A DNA stretch of 64,000 nt, taken from NCBI RefSeq assembly GCF_002994745.2, contig NC_037092.1, positions 85,908,398 through 85,972,397 of the forward strand, written 5' to 3'. The translations under genes and the position numbers were made by a program. Positions 32,478 through 45,500 of this stretch are shown here, piece by piece. The DNA comes from Rosa chinensis. Taxonomy: Eukaryota; Streptophyta; Magnoliopsida; Rosales; Rosaceae. Every line of letters starts with the position of its first letter. The first letter of the stretch is position 1. The notes under the pieces were generated by a model, which was not told where the DNA came from, did not search any database, and saw only the letters and a program-made list of their open reading frames with translations.

Positions 32478-33901
32478 GGGGCCGTGACCACTTACCCAAT
32501 TTCAGCATGAACATTGCCCACTTACTCCACTAAGAGTTTTTTAACCCCCTTTACCCAATTTAATATTAAATGACAATTTAATCCTTCAATTTATTAAAAA
32601 ATTACAGCTTCACTCTCTCTCCTCTATCTCTCTGCAGACCGATCTCTCTCTCTCTCCCCTCCCCCTCCACGTCTCTGTCTCTCTCTCTCTCTCTCATCTC
32701 TTTCCGGCGATCGAGGAACATCCCCATCGAGCAACTCACACTCACCATTCCGGTGACTATGCGAGAGTGAAATCGAAGACGACGAGGAGCTTTTCCCTTG
32801 GGGCTTTCCTTTCCCGGGCTTCCTTCGACGGAGGGCAATGTCAGAACTAGAGAATCCGGTAGCGAATATGACTCGCCGACGCCGCCGATGACTAGGTCCT
32901 CGTCAACGAACTTGCAAAGCGTGTCGCCGATTTGCTTGAGCGACTGGAAATAAGTTAGATGGGCTGCGTCCAAGGCGTAGCGGGTATCCGACGCCGTTTT
33001 GATGTCGTCTACTTTGGAGCCACCACAGTCCATATCATCAAACACGATTTTCTCGTTGATGTGGCTTTTTTTTTCATTCTGGTTTTTTTTTTTTTTTTTG
33101 GTATCCTGAGATTGCAATGTAACTGTGGGGTTTGTTTGATGGTCTACTGGGGGGCAGTAGACACATTATTGGCCCCCAGTAGACTATGATACGAGGGACA
33201 GGGATCACTATAGTGTGGTGTTTTGATAAGTTACATGTTGTTTTCTGTGTATTAAAGTCAAATTATCTGTGAATCCTACAAAATGGTGCATTTTTGGTGG
33301 TCTATTGGGAGGCAGTAGAGACATTAGACTTTGTATTGAGGGGCAATAATATGATTATTGGGAGGCACTAATATGATTATTGGGAGCCAATAATATGATT
33401 ATAAATTGATCAATTGTGCCTGTAGTGTATTCATTTTGGTTTTGGGAGTTCATACAATTCACTGGACGACAATAACACGATTATTGGAGGCAATAATATG
33501 ACATTTGGGAGGCAATAATATGTTTTTTGGGGGGCAATAATATGATTACTGGGGGGCAATAATATGGTTACTGGGTATTCTCCGGTCGCCGGATTCCTGT
33601 CTCCGGTCACCGGTCACCGGAGTCCGAGGCCGACCACTAGTCACCGGAGTCCGGTCACCGGAGTCGGCGGTCGGCCGCTGGTCACCGAAGTCCGGCAAGG
33701 TGGAGGATGATTTCTCCCTCTAAGTGAGAAAGAAGGAGAGGGCAAAAAAGTCCCAAAAATAAATAAAAAGAAATAAAAAAGAATTAATTGGGTAAAGGGG
33801 AAATAATCCCTTAGAGTGTTTTGGGTAAATGAGGTTTTTAAACTCTTGGTGGAGCAAGTGGGCAATTTTTAAGCTGAAATTGGGTAAATGATCATTTCCC
33901 C
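32478..33901. mobile_element. Pack-MULE-type element with perfect 9-bp TSD
   Basis: The termini GGGGCCGTGACCACTTACCC and (complement) GGGGAAATGATCATTTACCC lie directly between perfect 9-bp duplications TAGAAAATT at 32469-32477 and 33902-33910. The arms contain GGGCAAT/ATTGCCC and GGTCACCGGAGTCCG repeats. There is no transposase frame. The interior carries a captured DUF630-type gene start (32779-33033), which makes this a Pack-MULE. Confidence 0.85.
32779..33033 (-). pseudogene. Captured N-terminus of a DUF630/DUF632 (NRG2-like) gene
   Basis: From ATG 33033 the minus frame reads MDCGGSKVDD, then KTASDTRYALDAAHLTYFQS, LKQIGDTLCKFVDEDLVIG and VLTLPS. This matches the DUF630 start known in plant NRG2-like proteins (MGCGxSKVDD...KAASDxRYALAxAHxxYFxSL, then RFVDEEL). 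The usual LCRERK segment between the two blocks is missing, and Gly2, the myristoylation site, is Asp here. The frame then enters CT-repeat arm sequence and stops at 32602. It is a gene fragment inside a transposon, unlikely to make the parental protein. Confidence 0.7.
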
Positions 33902-33910
33902 TAGAAAATT

Positions 33911-34387
33911 TGATAGGAGGTGTAAAAAGCATAGGAGGTCATGTGAGTAAATTTAGAGGTTCCAATAAAAAAACTCATGATTTTATTATGAATTTTATTT
34001 TTTTTATTATGAAGCCCATTTTAAGCACGTGTGGTTGATGTATGAATTTTTCTATCTTTTATTTTACTAACGGTTAGCGGCATTGAGGGAGTAGATGGCG
34101 GTGTGTTGTGTAAGGGGTCCAAATCTGGTGGGGTTTGGGATTGGTGCACAGGCTCGTTGTCTTTTGGGTGATGGCGTTGTGGTGGTGTTCCTCGAGTCAT
34201 GGCGGTGGTGGGCATGCTTGCAGTGATCACGGTGTGTGTGGAATGCTCTCACTCAAAGAAGTGAAGGCTGGAGTTGGGCTTGGCCAGTTTTGTTGGGCCT
34301 TGGGCTCTGCCTCTTCCCTTAGGCTTTGGGTGCTTTTAGGCCTTTTACGTTTCTTTAACTTCTAATTATTTAGTTGTTTCTGGTTGG
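33911..34387. other. Spacer and 5' border zone of the LINE
   Basis: 34080-34370 is G-rich (GGTGG, GCTTGGGC) and probably belongs to the 5' part of the LINE insert, but no domain is seen. The LINE's exact left end was not located. Confidence 0.35.
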
Positions 34388-35783
34388 GTGTGTGAGCCAC
34401 GGAACCAACCTATGTTACAAGTTTCTCAGAAGATTATGCATACGCGTTTCGCCCTTAATGATTGGCAGAGGAATACTTTTGGATGTAGACGCAGGGAGAT
34501 TGAGTTCTTGCGGGGTAGACTCCAGTTCTTCTTGATTTACCTGCTTCAGAATCTAACCAACAGGAGAGTCTGTCTTTGTCCTCAAAATTAGATGGTCTGC
34601 TTGTGCAGGAGCATGATTACTGGAAGCAAAGGGCGAAGATTACTTGGCTAGCTGAAGGTGATCGTAATACTAAGTTTTTCCACAGGAAGGCGTCCAATCG
34701 ACGAGCAAAAAATCGCTTGCTTGGGCTCTTTGTTAACCAGGGGGTATGGCAGTCCACGGAGGGGGGTATTGAGGCTGTGGTTCTGGATTATTTTGGTTCA
34801 ATGTTTAGGGCAGGTGAGGTTGATTTGTCTCATATGCAATCTGTAGTGGCACTGGTTCAGCCAAGGGTCACACCAGAAATGAACTCCATGCTTTGTGCTC
34901 CTTACACGGCAACTGAAATCAGAGTTGCTCTCATTCAGATGTATCCCACTAAGGCTCCTGGACCGGATGGGATGCCTCCTTTATTTTTTCAACGATATTG
35001 GGATACTATTGGATCTGATGTTGTGTGTGCAGTTCAGAGCTTTCTCCATTCTGGTCAGTTACTTGCTTCGATTAATTACACACATGTTTGTCTTATTCCA
35101 AAGGTTAAAAACCCTACTTGCATGTCAGATTTGCGTCCCATCGCTCTGTGTAATGTCATCTATAAGATTTTCTCTAAGGTGATCGCTAATAGATTGAAGG
35201 GTATCCTCTCCCAGATTATTTCTCCTTTTCAGAGCGCTTTTATTCCTGGGCGTTTAATATCTGACAATACTCTTATTGCTAATGAGGTTTCTCATTTCAT
35301 TCATAATAACCGTTCCAGTTCTGATGGAGTGATGTCTCTTAAGCTTGACATGAGTAAGGCTTATGACCGCATGGAGTGGGTTTTCTTGGAGGCAGTCTTA
35401 TGTCGGTTGGGATTTGATGAGTCCTGGATACAGGTCATTATGCAGTGTGTGAAGTCTGTGCGTTATTCTTTTTTGATTAATGGGCAGCCTCGTGGCTACT
35501 TGGCACCTACCAGAGGTTTGAGGCAAGGTGACCCGTTATCACCATACCTATTTCTGCTTTGTACTGAAGTGTTTTCAGCTCTATTGGAGCATAAGGCTAC
35601 TCAGGGGCAACTTCAAGGGGTTCAGATTTGTTCAGGGGCTCCTACTATCCACCACCTTTTATTTGCAGATGATAGCCTTCTATTTGGCAAGGCTAATTTA
35701 GAGGAATGTTCTCATATTCAGGATGTCTTGTTGGATTAAGAGTTAGCTTCGGGCCAAAAAGTTAATTTCTCTAAAAGCAGTAT
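34388..35783 (+). pseudogene. L1-type LINE ORF2, reverse transcriptase part
   Basis: The codons from 34388 (TRFALNDWQRNTFGCRRREI) belong to the region between endonuclease and RT. A frameshift near 34580 leads into the main frame (34576-35739). That frame has LAEGDRNTKFFHRKAS, TKAPGPDGMPPLFFQRYW, DLRPIALCNVIYKIFSKVIA, SAFIPGRLISDN, the catalytic LLFADDSLLF and RGLRQGDPLSPYLF. An in-frame TAG at 35737-35739 follows VLLD; coding homology continues to KVNFSKSSIV, where the solo LTR splits it. There is no endonuclease domain, so the insert is 5'-truncated. Confidence 0.9.
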
Positions 35784-38700
35784 TGTAGACCCCGTGAAAT
35801 TCCGAACGTCACTTTTTGACGGGAAAATTTTTCGTGACCTTTGTTCGGCTAAAGACTTTTGGAAATAGTTTGGGTTTGGGCCTTGGGCCCAAGAATAGCG
35901 TAAGGTTAGAGTCTAAAATTTACTCTGGACACCCAACAGACGGGTATGCTAGTGAACCTAGCCTAATAAGTTAGTCGACCTTTGACCCAAACCTCTTCCT
36001 TGATCCAATATGGTTGTAGCTCATAATGACATCTTTGCATAATTTTGAAATATACTTGTGCGTGCGTTTACGATTTTCTTATTTTACCTTTCTTAATAAT
36101 TGGCGAAATTTCTGCTCGCTTTACCTGAAGCTTACTCGTCAAGCATCTCACCGACTTTCAAAAGCACAATTTATTTACTCCTTATGTTTTTCAAACTCGA
36201 GCAAAACTCCGACAAGGTTTTCTATCTAAAAATAAGTTTTGTGAGACCCGATACTTATTTGGCATTGTCAACACTTTAATTTGAGTTTTCTTGTATTCAC
36301 TTATTTCACTTTTATTTTCCCCATCATTTTGGTTTTTACCACCTTATTTTTACCCCAAATTTATCTGCCCAAAGCTGAGCCTTCTCCTTCACACGCAAAA
36401 CTCAGCTTTTCCTATTTCCTTGTTCACGTCAGAGTTGGGCAGAGAGAAAGGGAGCCTCGTTCAGCTCTTCCCCTCCACGTTTCCATCATGCAAAGGACAA
36501 CTCCTCCTAGAGAACCATCTCAGACCTTCAAAAGAGAGAATCCAGGCCATCAATCGTCATTCACCCTTCTCTTCTCACCTTTCCTCTCGTCCCTGGACAC
36601 ATCAGTCCGTTTGCGAGCCTCGAAACACCTAGTTCGAGATCTCCGATCAGAAAACTTTCTTCATAAAAGTTGTTCGCTTATGTCTCCTCTATCTAGCCTC
36701 AAAATTTCAGCTCCATCGGAGTTGATTTGAGTCCTGTACACCCCTCGAAGAAGAAGCTGTTCTGAAAGGAGCCTGTTCCGGATTTCTGCTTGAATTCCCT
36801 CTCTTGCTCTACCCGAATCCCCAACACCTTGCTTGAGACTGATACCAACAGTTGGTAAGATTCTTAAACTATCAAGTTCCTAATTCATTCCTCAATTTTT
36901 AGGCTCAATACGTTCAAAACAACCCATCTACATACTGAGCAGTCTCTGTTTCACTTTGCATGTTTGAGATTGAGCAAACTTCTTGGCCTGCAACTAGGCT
37001 CGATCCAATCAACTCGCTCAGCTCTCTTTCCTGTTGAATCCCTCAAGAAAAACTCATCTTTTGGTTAGTCTTTGGTGAGTATCATCCTTTCCTTAACACT
37101 ATGTATTTTTGGTTGTTATTACGAATTCTTGAAGATTATGAACTTGTCACTGCTGTTGTTGGTATCTTGCTGCCTTAATTTTGATTTGTCATCCATTCTA
37201 ATGTCTAGGGATTCTGCTAGGTCATGGCTACACCTTGAGTGTTAGAATCGTATTTGGTTCAAAGGTTATTTGTTGTTGTAGCTGTCCAAATATCATGTTT
37301 CAATGCATTTTGTCATCGAGCTACAACACCTGCCCCTATACTATTAGAAAGCAACCTGAGCTATAGATCATTAGGAGCATTAGACATGCCTCTTAAGTGT
37401 GTTAGATTTGTGCTAAAACATGGTTATTTTGAACATTCAAATCATGCTTGATCATAGAGTTTATTTGTGTGCTTGTTGTCCAAACACCATGTCTTCAAAA
37501 CATCTTGTTAGTGAGCTACAACACCTTCCCCTTATAGTATTGCAGGGTGACTGAGACTTTGAGTCTTTAGAATCTTTAGATACTTTCTATAGGTGTCTTA
37601 GAGTTTACTTAACCAGCCATTTTGGGTACCAAAGGAGCTTTACACAAAAGAACCAGTTTCTGCAGATTTTCAGTTTTCAGTAAAATCTGACCCAGTTGCA
37701 TTCATTTCAAAACTGGAGCTAAACCGTTGAAAATTTGGGGTCAGTTTCTTCTAAAGAAATATATTAGACACATATATGAACATTCCAGAACCCAAAATCA
37801 TTTTTATAGAATTAGTTATGCAATTTTGAAATAGGAGGACAGAAGCTTGTATTTCTGGAAAGAATCTGCACATTGTTTTACTTCAGCCTTTAAAACCTTT
37901 ACTCTTCGTTTGGTTTCACTTGAAATTCAATAACCATTTCAATCTTACTGAGTTGGTTGTCAAGCCATCCTTCTTTCAAAATTTCTCAAGAGTTTACCTC
38001 AAGTATTTTGAACAATTCCGTGACCCTTGACAGCTCCTTTAAAACTCTGTTTTCGGTTTTCAGCAACCTGTCTTTTAAAAAGTGTTCTTACCCCCTCTTC
38101 CTAACAACAAACCCCTTATTGGAACCCAAATGGTCTGGTTATTAGTTAGTAATTAGGTTAAAGGAAATGTTTTCTTCGGAGAGTTATGTGAGTGAATAGC
38201 TAGCCTAGTTTATCGTGATTAAGTCACTTATTTGGTCTAGGCTTGATGTCTTGGTAGGATCTTGTGAAGTGGTGGTTGCTACAAGGTTGCATTGAGGCCA
38301 AGTGCTGCAAGAGAAAGCTCGAGTTCCAGGTAGGGGATGCCTTTAACTCTATCTATGCTTTTCTTGCATATACAATGTTTTATATGAGGCCTCTTGCATG
38401 TTTTGGAAATTATCTGTTTTTACAACTTGAAATGGTTTGCGTGGATTGGATTGATGTGTTGGCAATTGATGGGGATGTAAGGAGAGGTCAGTTCCTCCTT
38501 GAGCCACCGGTGGTGGGCAGTGTGCACCATGCCCTTGATTATTATTATCTCCCCTTTGTCTCTAGCCTTGTGATTAATGAATTCCGGAAAGTGATTGGCT
38601 AGATGGACGGTTGTGATGGAAGTGTGAAAGATGATCAATTGCCGTGGGATTGTAGTTACGTGGTGACGATCACGTGGAAGCGCAAACTTGTTTTTATCTA

Positions 38701-39336
38701 CTTCTTTTATTCAAAACGATAACTCATGTTTTTAAACTTAGATATGGGGGCGGGCATGGGCAATGACTGGATGTAGGAGCCTAACCCCTACTTTAGTTTG
38801 TTTTGCAGGCTGTTGTTGTCGAAGCTTGGGCACGGAGGATAATCCTTGGAGGACACAATTTGTTTTATTCTATTTAAAGTTTATTTCCTTTTGGCTTGCT
38901 TGATTTCACTAAATTTTTGTAACATTATGTATGGTTGATGATGTGTGTGATTGCTTACCACCAAAGTGGAACCCTAGGGTTAGAACCTCCATTTGAGTTT
39001 AGGTCCTAGTGGGCTAGACCTAGAAGACTCACATAAATTACCATTTAATGAACTTAATGCAAACTTGGGCTAAGAACTAAAAATTGACATAGGTTCTAAA
39101 ACTCAACTCAACACCACCTTCCTTTCCTCTTATTCGCCTAGTTCATAATCTTGCGATTACGAGCCAAGCCCACTATACAAGCCCAAAAATTTCGGGCTTA
39201 TAGATTTCTTGATTTCCAACCTAAAGGCCTTGTCTCTTTGAGGAATTCTAGGCCCAAAACACTTACTCCCAGTGTCGCGGGTGTAGGGTTCCTTGGGGAG
39301 GCGGCGCTGTGGTAATCCGGTCTCCGGGTCGCCACA
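35784..39336. mobile_element. Probable solo LTR of a Gypsy element inserted in the LINE
   Basis: The segment begins TGTAGACCCCGTG and ends CCGGGTCGCCACA, and is bracketed by a 5-bp TSD AGTAT (35779-35783 and 39337-39341). Removing it restores the LINE codons SKSSIV-FSKKVC. Over 3.55 kb there is no gag or pol frame and I found no second copy of the termini inside, so a long solo LTR is the simplest reading. The TG...CA ends and GGGTCGCCACA tail resemble Tekay/Del-type LTRs, which is inference. A non-autonomous LTR element with lost internal signals is the alternative. Confidence 0.6.
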
Positions 39337-39341
39337 AGTAT

Positions 39342-41305
39342 TGTCTTTAGTAAGAAGGTGTGCCCTTCTATGCAGTAGCTGATTGCAGGTTCACTTGGTG
39401 TGGTTATTGTGGACAAACATGACAAATATTTGGGTCTACCTACTTATTTAGGGAGAAATAAAACTAAGTCTTTTGCTTACATACAGGAGCGTTTGAACAA
39501 GAAGCTTGAGGGTTGGCAAGGCAAACTTCTGAGCAGTGCAGGGAAGGATCTTCTTATAAGGGTAGTTGCTCAGTCCCTTCCTTCATATACTATGAGTTGC
39601 TTCTTATTACCTAAGCATTTATGTGATTCACTGCATCGGAAGTGTGTTAAGTTCTGGTGGGGCAGTAAAGGTGAGAATCGGAAAACTCATTGGTTGTCTT
39701 GGGACCGATTATGCCAACCCAAAGAGGCTGGTGGAATGGGTTTTCGGGATTTACATGCACATAATTTGGCTCTTTTGTCAAAGCAGGGTTGGACGCTAAT
39801 TCATAATCCAGGTTCTCTTTTGGCTCGATTGTATCAAGCTAGGTATTTCCCTAATGGTGACTTCTGGTCTAGTGAGCTTTCTTCATCACCTTCTGCATGT
39901 TGGAGGGGTATACATGCAGCAAAACATATTTTGAGGAGAGGTGTCCACTGGCAGGTAGGGAATGGGCAGTTAGTAAGGGTTTGGGAGGATCCATGGATTC
40001 CAAGACCCTCTACTTTTCTTCCTATTATTCGTCGTGTGGATGGCCCAGAGAGGGTTGCAGATTTGTTACTTTCAGGTTTTACTTGGAATCAGGTTCTTAT
40101 TAATCAATATTTTGCACCTGAGGATGTGGATTTGATTCTTTCTATATCTCTTAGTCAGCGTGATGTACCCGATCGTCTTATTTGGCATTATGATAAGAGG
40201 GGAAGATTCTCTACTAAAAGCGCTTATGCTCTGGCTTTTAGTGAGTTTCATGATAGTGGGGTAGCTACTTTTCATCCGAGTAATATTTCTTCTTTTTGGA
40301 AGAAGATTTGGTTTTCTCAAATTCCTGGTAAGGTTAAAGTTCATTGGTGGAAAGTTTGCTCTTCTATCCTTCCTACAGCTGCTCAGCTACGTACTAGACA
40401 AGTCTTAGTCCAGGATGGTTGTTAGTTTTGCAATGATCAGGATGAATCTATTAATCACATTACGAGGGATTGTCAGTTTGTAAAGGATCTGCTTTCTTTC
40501 TTCCCTGAGTTGCATGGTGTCCTACAGATTGATTGCAATGAAGGTACGTCAATTGTTACTTGGTTGGCATCTTGTTTTGAAGCTCTCTCTAAAAAGAATG
40601 TGGCTCTTTTACTATTTGTTGGATGGTTTGTATGGAAGGAGCGTAATCTGAGAGTGTGGTCAAATAAATTTGTTTCTTTGACCCACTTGCATTTTCAGAT
40701 TAGATCCTCTTTTATGTTGTTTCAGTCTCATTTGGTTACTACTCAGAGTACTTCTGGGATGATTAGGTCAGGTTGGTCCCCGCCTTCTTCCGGCTGGCTA
40801 AAGGCCAATTGTGATGGTGCTTTTGATTTGTTATCTAAATCTGGTGGGATAGGAGTGGTTATACGTGATGCATTGGGTGACATTATTGGCGGTGCATGCA
40901 TGAAGGTTACTTCTGTTGCCTTTCCTGAAGCTATAGAAGTCATGGCTTGTAGGGCTGCTTGCTCCCTAGCAATACAGTATCATCTTTCTCCCATTATTTT
41001 TGAGACAGATTGTCAGCACTTAGTCTCTTCTGTTGAGTCTGGGGGTGAAGAAACCTCCCCCTTGGGTCGTGATATCGAGGATATCAACTCCTTTCTACAG
41101 GTGCTAGTTGGATCTTCTTTGAGGCATGTGTACCGTGAGGCCAATACAGCGGCCCACAACTTAGCTAAACTTGCTCTACTTTCTTCTTTCAATTTATCTT
41201 GGAGTGGGCATGTCCCTCCAATTATTAGAAGCTTTATTGCTTCCCATTGTACCTATTGATTGGTCAATATAATCAGTTCGTTTTTCCCCTAAAAAAAAAA
41301 AAAAA
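39342..41305 (+). pseudogene. L1-type LINE ORF2, C-terminal part with zf-RVT and RNase H
   Basis: It continues the ORF2 of 34388-35783: KHDKYLGLPTYLGRNK, LLSSAGKDLLIRVVAQSLPS, FWWGSKGENRKTHWLSWDRL, then the zinc-binding zf-RVT (FWKKIWFSQIPGKVKVHWWK). An in-frame TAG at about 40423 breaks it. RNase H follows in the 40510-41259 frame (WLKANCDGAF, IIFETDCQHL, YREANTAAHNLAKLA), ending SHCTY-stop. A poly(A) run at 41290-41306 marks the 3' end. The stops and the truncation make it inactive. Confidence 0.9.
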
Positions 41306-41306
41306 A

Positions 41307-42578
41307 ATCCCAACTTTTTTATGAAGCTATGAGCTTTTTGTATTTGTACTAGTGATATCGTAGTTTATAGGCTTGCTTTTCTTAAGCGATAATTGTATAA
41401 TGAGTAGACCTATCCCTTAAGTACCACCCACAACTTCTTATTTGTCTATAGAGGACAGCGGAAGAGTATATAATAGTTATTCTAGCTTGAGTATCAGTGA
41501 CAAGTCGATTTGATTTTATTAAAAAGAAAAAAAGAAAAATTTAAATAATTTCATTATTAATTTTATTTTCTAGACTAAATGGTATTATTGTTATTTTATA
41601 ATTCAATAAAGTCTGTGACACCAAGTGATTTGCATCACATCACTTCTTCCCTATTCAAGATCTAGGGAGTTCTGCAGAATGAACCATATCTTTAGATTTA
41701 GGGACCAAGGCAGTCAAGTTAATTTGTCCCCAATAAGACCGATTGACCAAATAAAAGTATTGTATTGAAATGAAACAAACAACAAATACAATCCAGAGCT
41801 CCACAATGGTTGTCCTAACAGTATAAACGCCATTCACTTCATTTGTAAACAAAGCATGCACTCTATTGATTTACCGAAACTGATTCGGCCATAAAAAAAA
41901 TGCAAGTATATTATGAATGCATGCCAATTATGACACTGTCAATAACAGATATATACAAATCGGAATTACTTTCCAATGCTAACAAAACTATCTGCCACAA
42001 CTTGCTCATTCACCTCTCACCCACTAAATATCTTCATTTGGAACAGAGGGGAAGACATGAAACGCCAAACACTGATCGAACATCAATAAATCATATTTCT
42101 ACAACAGAAATGATGGTGAAATAATTAATGGGATTGCTGTACGTGCAAGATGATTTTCAGATCGAGCAGGCACCTGCAGACAAAAGGATGCTCGTTCTTC
42201 TAAAGTCATATGATATATCCCATTGCCAGATCTGGCATAGACCTTGAAAATCACTGAAGTTATAACAAGCAGTCAAGCATGCACTCTACCAGAGTAAGCC
42301 AAGATTTGGTGGCCGAACACAGGATTCCAAAGCAAATTATAGAAAATGGATGAGTTGTCAGCCTGCTTCTTTGGGTTGAAATGTTGAATAGAGCTGGTAT
42401 CAAAAGCAAAGATATAAGCAGTGGATTATACATTTTCTTTTTCTTCTTTAAATAGGTGAAAGTATTCTTTTTTGATCGCTTTCATGGAAGTTGTGAGTGC
42501 AGATATGAGCACTATGAAGCAGTGAAATCAGTGGAATTTACCTTATTACCATCACAACTTATAGCTGAATAAATCTTT
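41307..42578. other. 3' flank and probable 3' UTR of the TIR-kinase gene
   Basis: AT-rich DNA with no coding frame. The part adjoining 42579 is probably the minus-strand gene's 3' UTR; no polyadenylation site can be fixed. Confidence 0.35.
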
Positions 42579-45500
42579 TCAACTCTGCCTGTGGTGATTG
42601 TAAGGAGATACTGATCCAGAAGACGTGGGAGGAAGGGGCTTATTTACAAATGGATGTTTTAAAAGCTGAGCAGCAGTGGGACGATTATCTGGCTCAACTT
42701 GTAAGCATAGATGGATAAAATCTTGTGCCTCCCTTGAAAGAGAATCAGGAACCAGAGGGGGCTCCCCCTTCATAATTTTCCATAACGCCGCCATCTGTTT
42801 AAAGAAGAAGAGATAATTAATGTTATCCAAACAAAATAGAGGTTGAAAAGATAAATAGTCTAGTCATTCTGAACCATAAAGAGTCTATTGAAAATGGCAC
42901 AAACCCATTCGAGATTAGGGTATGGAACCATCCTAGTTAACATCTCCAACACAGTACATCCAAGACTCCATATATCAGCTGGAAGGCCATAACCTGGATT
43001 TTCATGTTCAACAACCTGCACAATAATGGCTTGGCTAAGAAATCCTAAAAAAGTGGACACAACGTACTACAGGATAGAATTATCATACGCAACCTCTTGG
43101 TCAATAAACTGGTAATGTATAAGTATCTTGCACCTTTTCAAATTTGCAAAAGCCAAGACATCACCTAAATGCTAGAAAAAGATAATTCATATGATACAAA
43201 GGAAAAATAGAAGCTGGCAAGATACCTACAACCAAAATCCCATCCCCATCAATCACAAACATTCATCAGCCTATAAAGCTATGCAGCCTTAAATAAAAGC
43301 TACAGAAAGTCATTGGGGAGAAAATAAAGGTTCAAACACACGATACGAAACAATTGTTGCGCCAACAAATAATCTCCTTGGCACTTGAGCAATCATTGCC
43401 ACAAGCATAAAGAACTAAATTTACTGTTGATTCTGAAATGACCATCTTAACTAACACTGTTAACTATCATAATTACTTTCTGGACTTAACCCAATTTCTT
43501 TCGATATGCTCTTGGGACGAGTTAACTAAGTAGAATTAACACAATCTAATGAAACTACATAATAGTGCTATGTATCTGGCTGTGTTCTTTGGAGAAAGAA
43601 TTAATTATCTAATCAGAAACAGTTTGGCTCTGTTATCTAATGTTTTCTTCTTTTCTTAAAAACAATAAAGAAAGAGAATAAAACAAAGAGGACAGTAAGA
43701 AGAGGGAAACAAAGAGAAGATACATTAAAATTTACTTACAGACTAAAAACTATTTTAAAAAGCTTATAGTTTTAGTTTTATGCATCCTTCTTCCTCTCCT
43801 TTTCACCTTTCTTATTTCCCTTTCATACTTTTCCTTCTCTTTTTTGTAATTATAAAATAAATAAACATGTAGACATTCTGAAATAAGCCCACCAAGAGAG
43901 GGGGAATCAACATAATTCAGAAAGCTAGGCATTAGCCAAGGGCCAGCACTGATGCATATACTGTATCATAGTTACAAATGATACCATAGTTTAGATTAGA
44001 ACAATAAACCGAGTTACCTAGGCAAAATTGGATAGACTAATTAATACTTGTCATTACATTGCCCACCTTATAATTCCTATCTTCTTGTATTTCAACTTTG
44101 TTTTTGTGTTCTGGTAGAATAGAATATAAGAAGTTATATCACTTTACTGTTCCTCCGGCCAATTATTTACCAATATCCTCTGTTTCTAATAAATGGTATA
44201 TTTAGAATCCAACAACCTAACCAAAGCAACTAACAACAATTCTGTCAGAGTTCAAGAAGCAAGAATCATTCGTGAAAGTCATCCTCTACAAGGATCAGTA
44301 TATTTATCAGTGATGGAACTAGAATAAGACACGAGTGATTGATTTGGAAGTATTATAGGCATGTCCTCCAATAACAGAGCTCTTAAGCACACAAACTAAT
44401 ACAAAATTTTAAATTCTAAAGTGCAAAGGCAAACCTCAGGGGCCATCCAGTTTGCAGTTCCTCGGCAAGAAATTATATCGTTCATTTTGATAGTCTGGAA
44501 AGAGGACGCAACACACAGTATAAAGAGAAATAATTCACAACCGTGTGGAAACTACTGAAAACAATAAAATACAATTGAATTTGGGGAATTGAAGACAAAC
44601 CTTTGCCAAGCCAAAGTCTGCAAGCTTCACAGATCCATTAGCATGCACCAAAATATTTGCACATTTAATGTCCCTGAATGCAAGAAACAAAAAGATGAGA
44701 ATATGTACCCAAAATTACAAGGTAAAGGATGATCAGGAACATTGTGATGGTGCGCCAATTTGTTTTCTCAGTTTTTTGGAATGAATCCTCACATGAATAT
44801 GGCTCATTGGTGGGACTTCAGAATCTTCTGAGATCAATACCGCCAAAACCATAATTTTCACATGCATAAATATACATATGTCACCTGAGTTACCTGTGAA
44901 TCACATTTTGGCCGTGAAGATACTTCAGACCTTGCAAGATCTGTCTAGTGTATACAGAGACATGCAAATCTGTAAGAGGGTACGTTTGATATAGCTTTTG
45001 AAGGGAGCCTTTGGTTACAAGTTCCAGAAAGATGTAGAGCTTTGATTCATCCTGCAAAGACCAAACAGAAAATGTAAATAATATAACGGTGCTCACAAAT
45101 AAGTGGATTCACAGGTGTAAGAGCTATGAAAAATGAATACTGAATCAATAAATGGCTTAACTGCTGCACAATAAATACACCTTCTATGCTACTAGTATAT
45201 ATGTAACGAGTTCCTCATACTATTGGACTCAAACAGAAGTATCATATAGTATGGACACTAGATGATAAGGTAACCCCTCAAATAAATGCATAACAGTGTG
45301 GACAAGCATGTTTACAATTATCTACAGTGAGTTTGTATGTGAGAAAAAATAAATTAAACAAAGATGCTAACTGCATAAAATAAATCATGTGACAGAAAGG
45401 CAAAATATAACTCTGTTTGTAATTATTTCGTATTACAATTATCTACGGTGAGTTTGTATGTGAGAAAAAAGAAATTAAACAAAAATGCTAACTGCATAAA

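Noticed and set aside
36281..36730. 149-codon frame inside the solo LTR
   Set aside because: It has low-complexity Phe/Ser/Pro-rich content with an overlapping frame of similar style and no domain; likely chance.
42579..43060. Separate short kinase-like genes on the minus strand
   Set aside because: They are successive exons of one kinase; the phases and motifs join without gaps.
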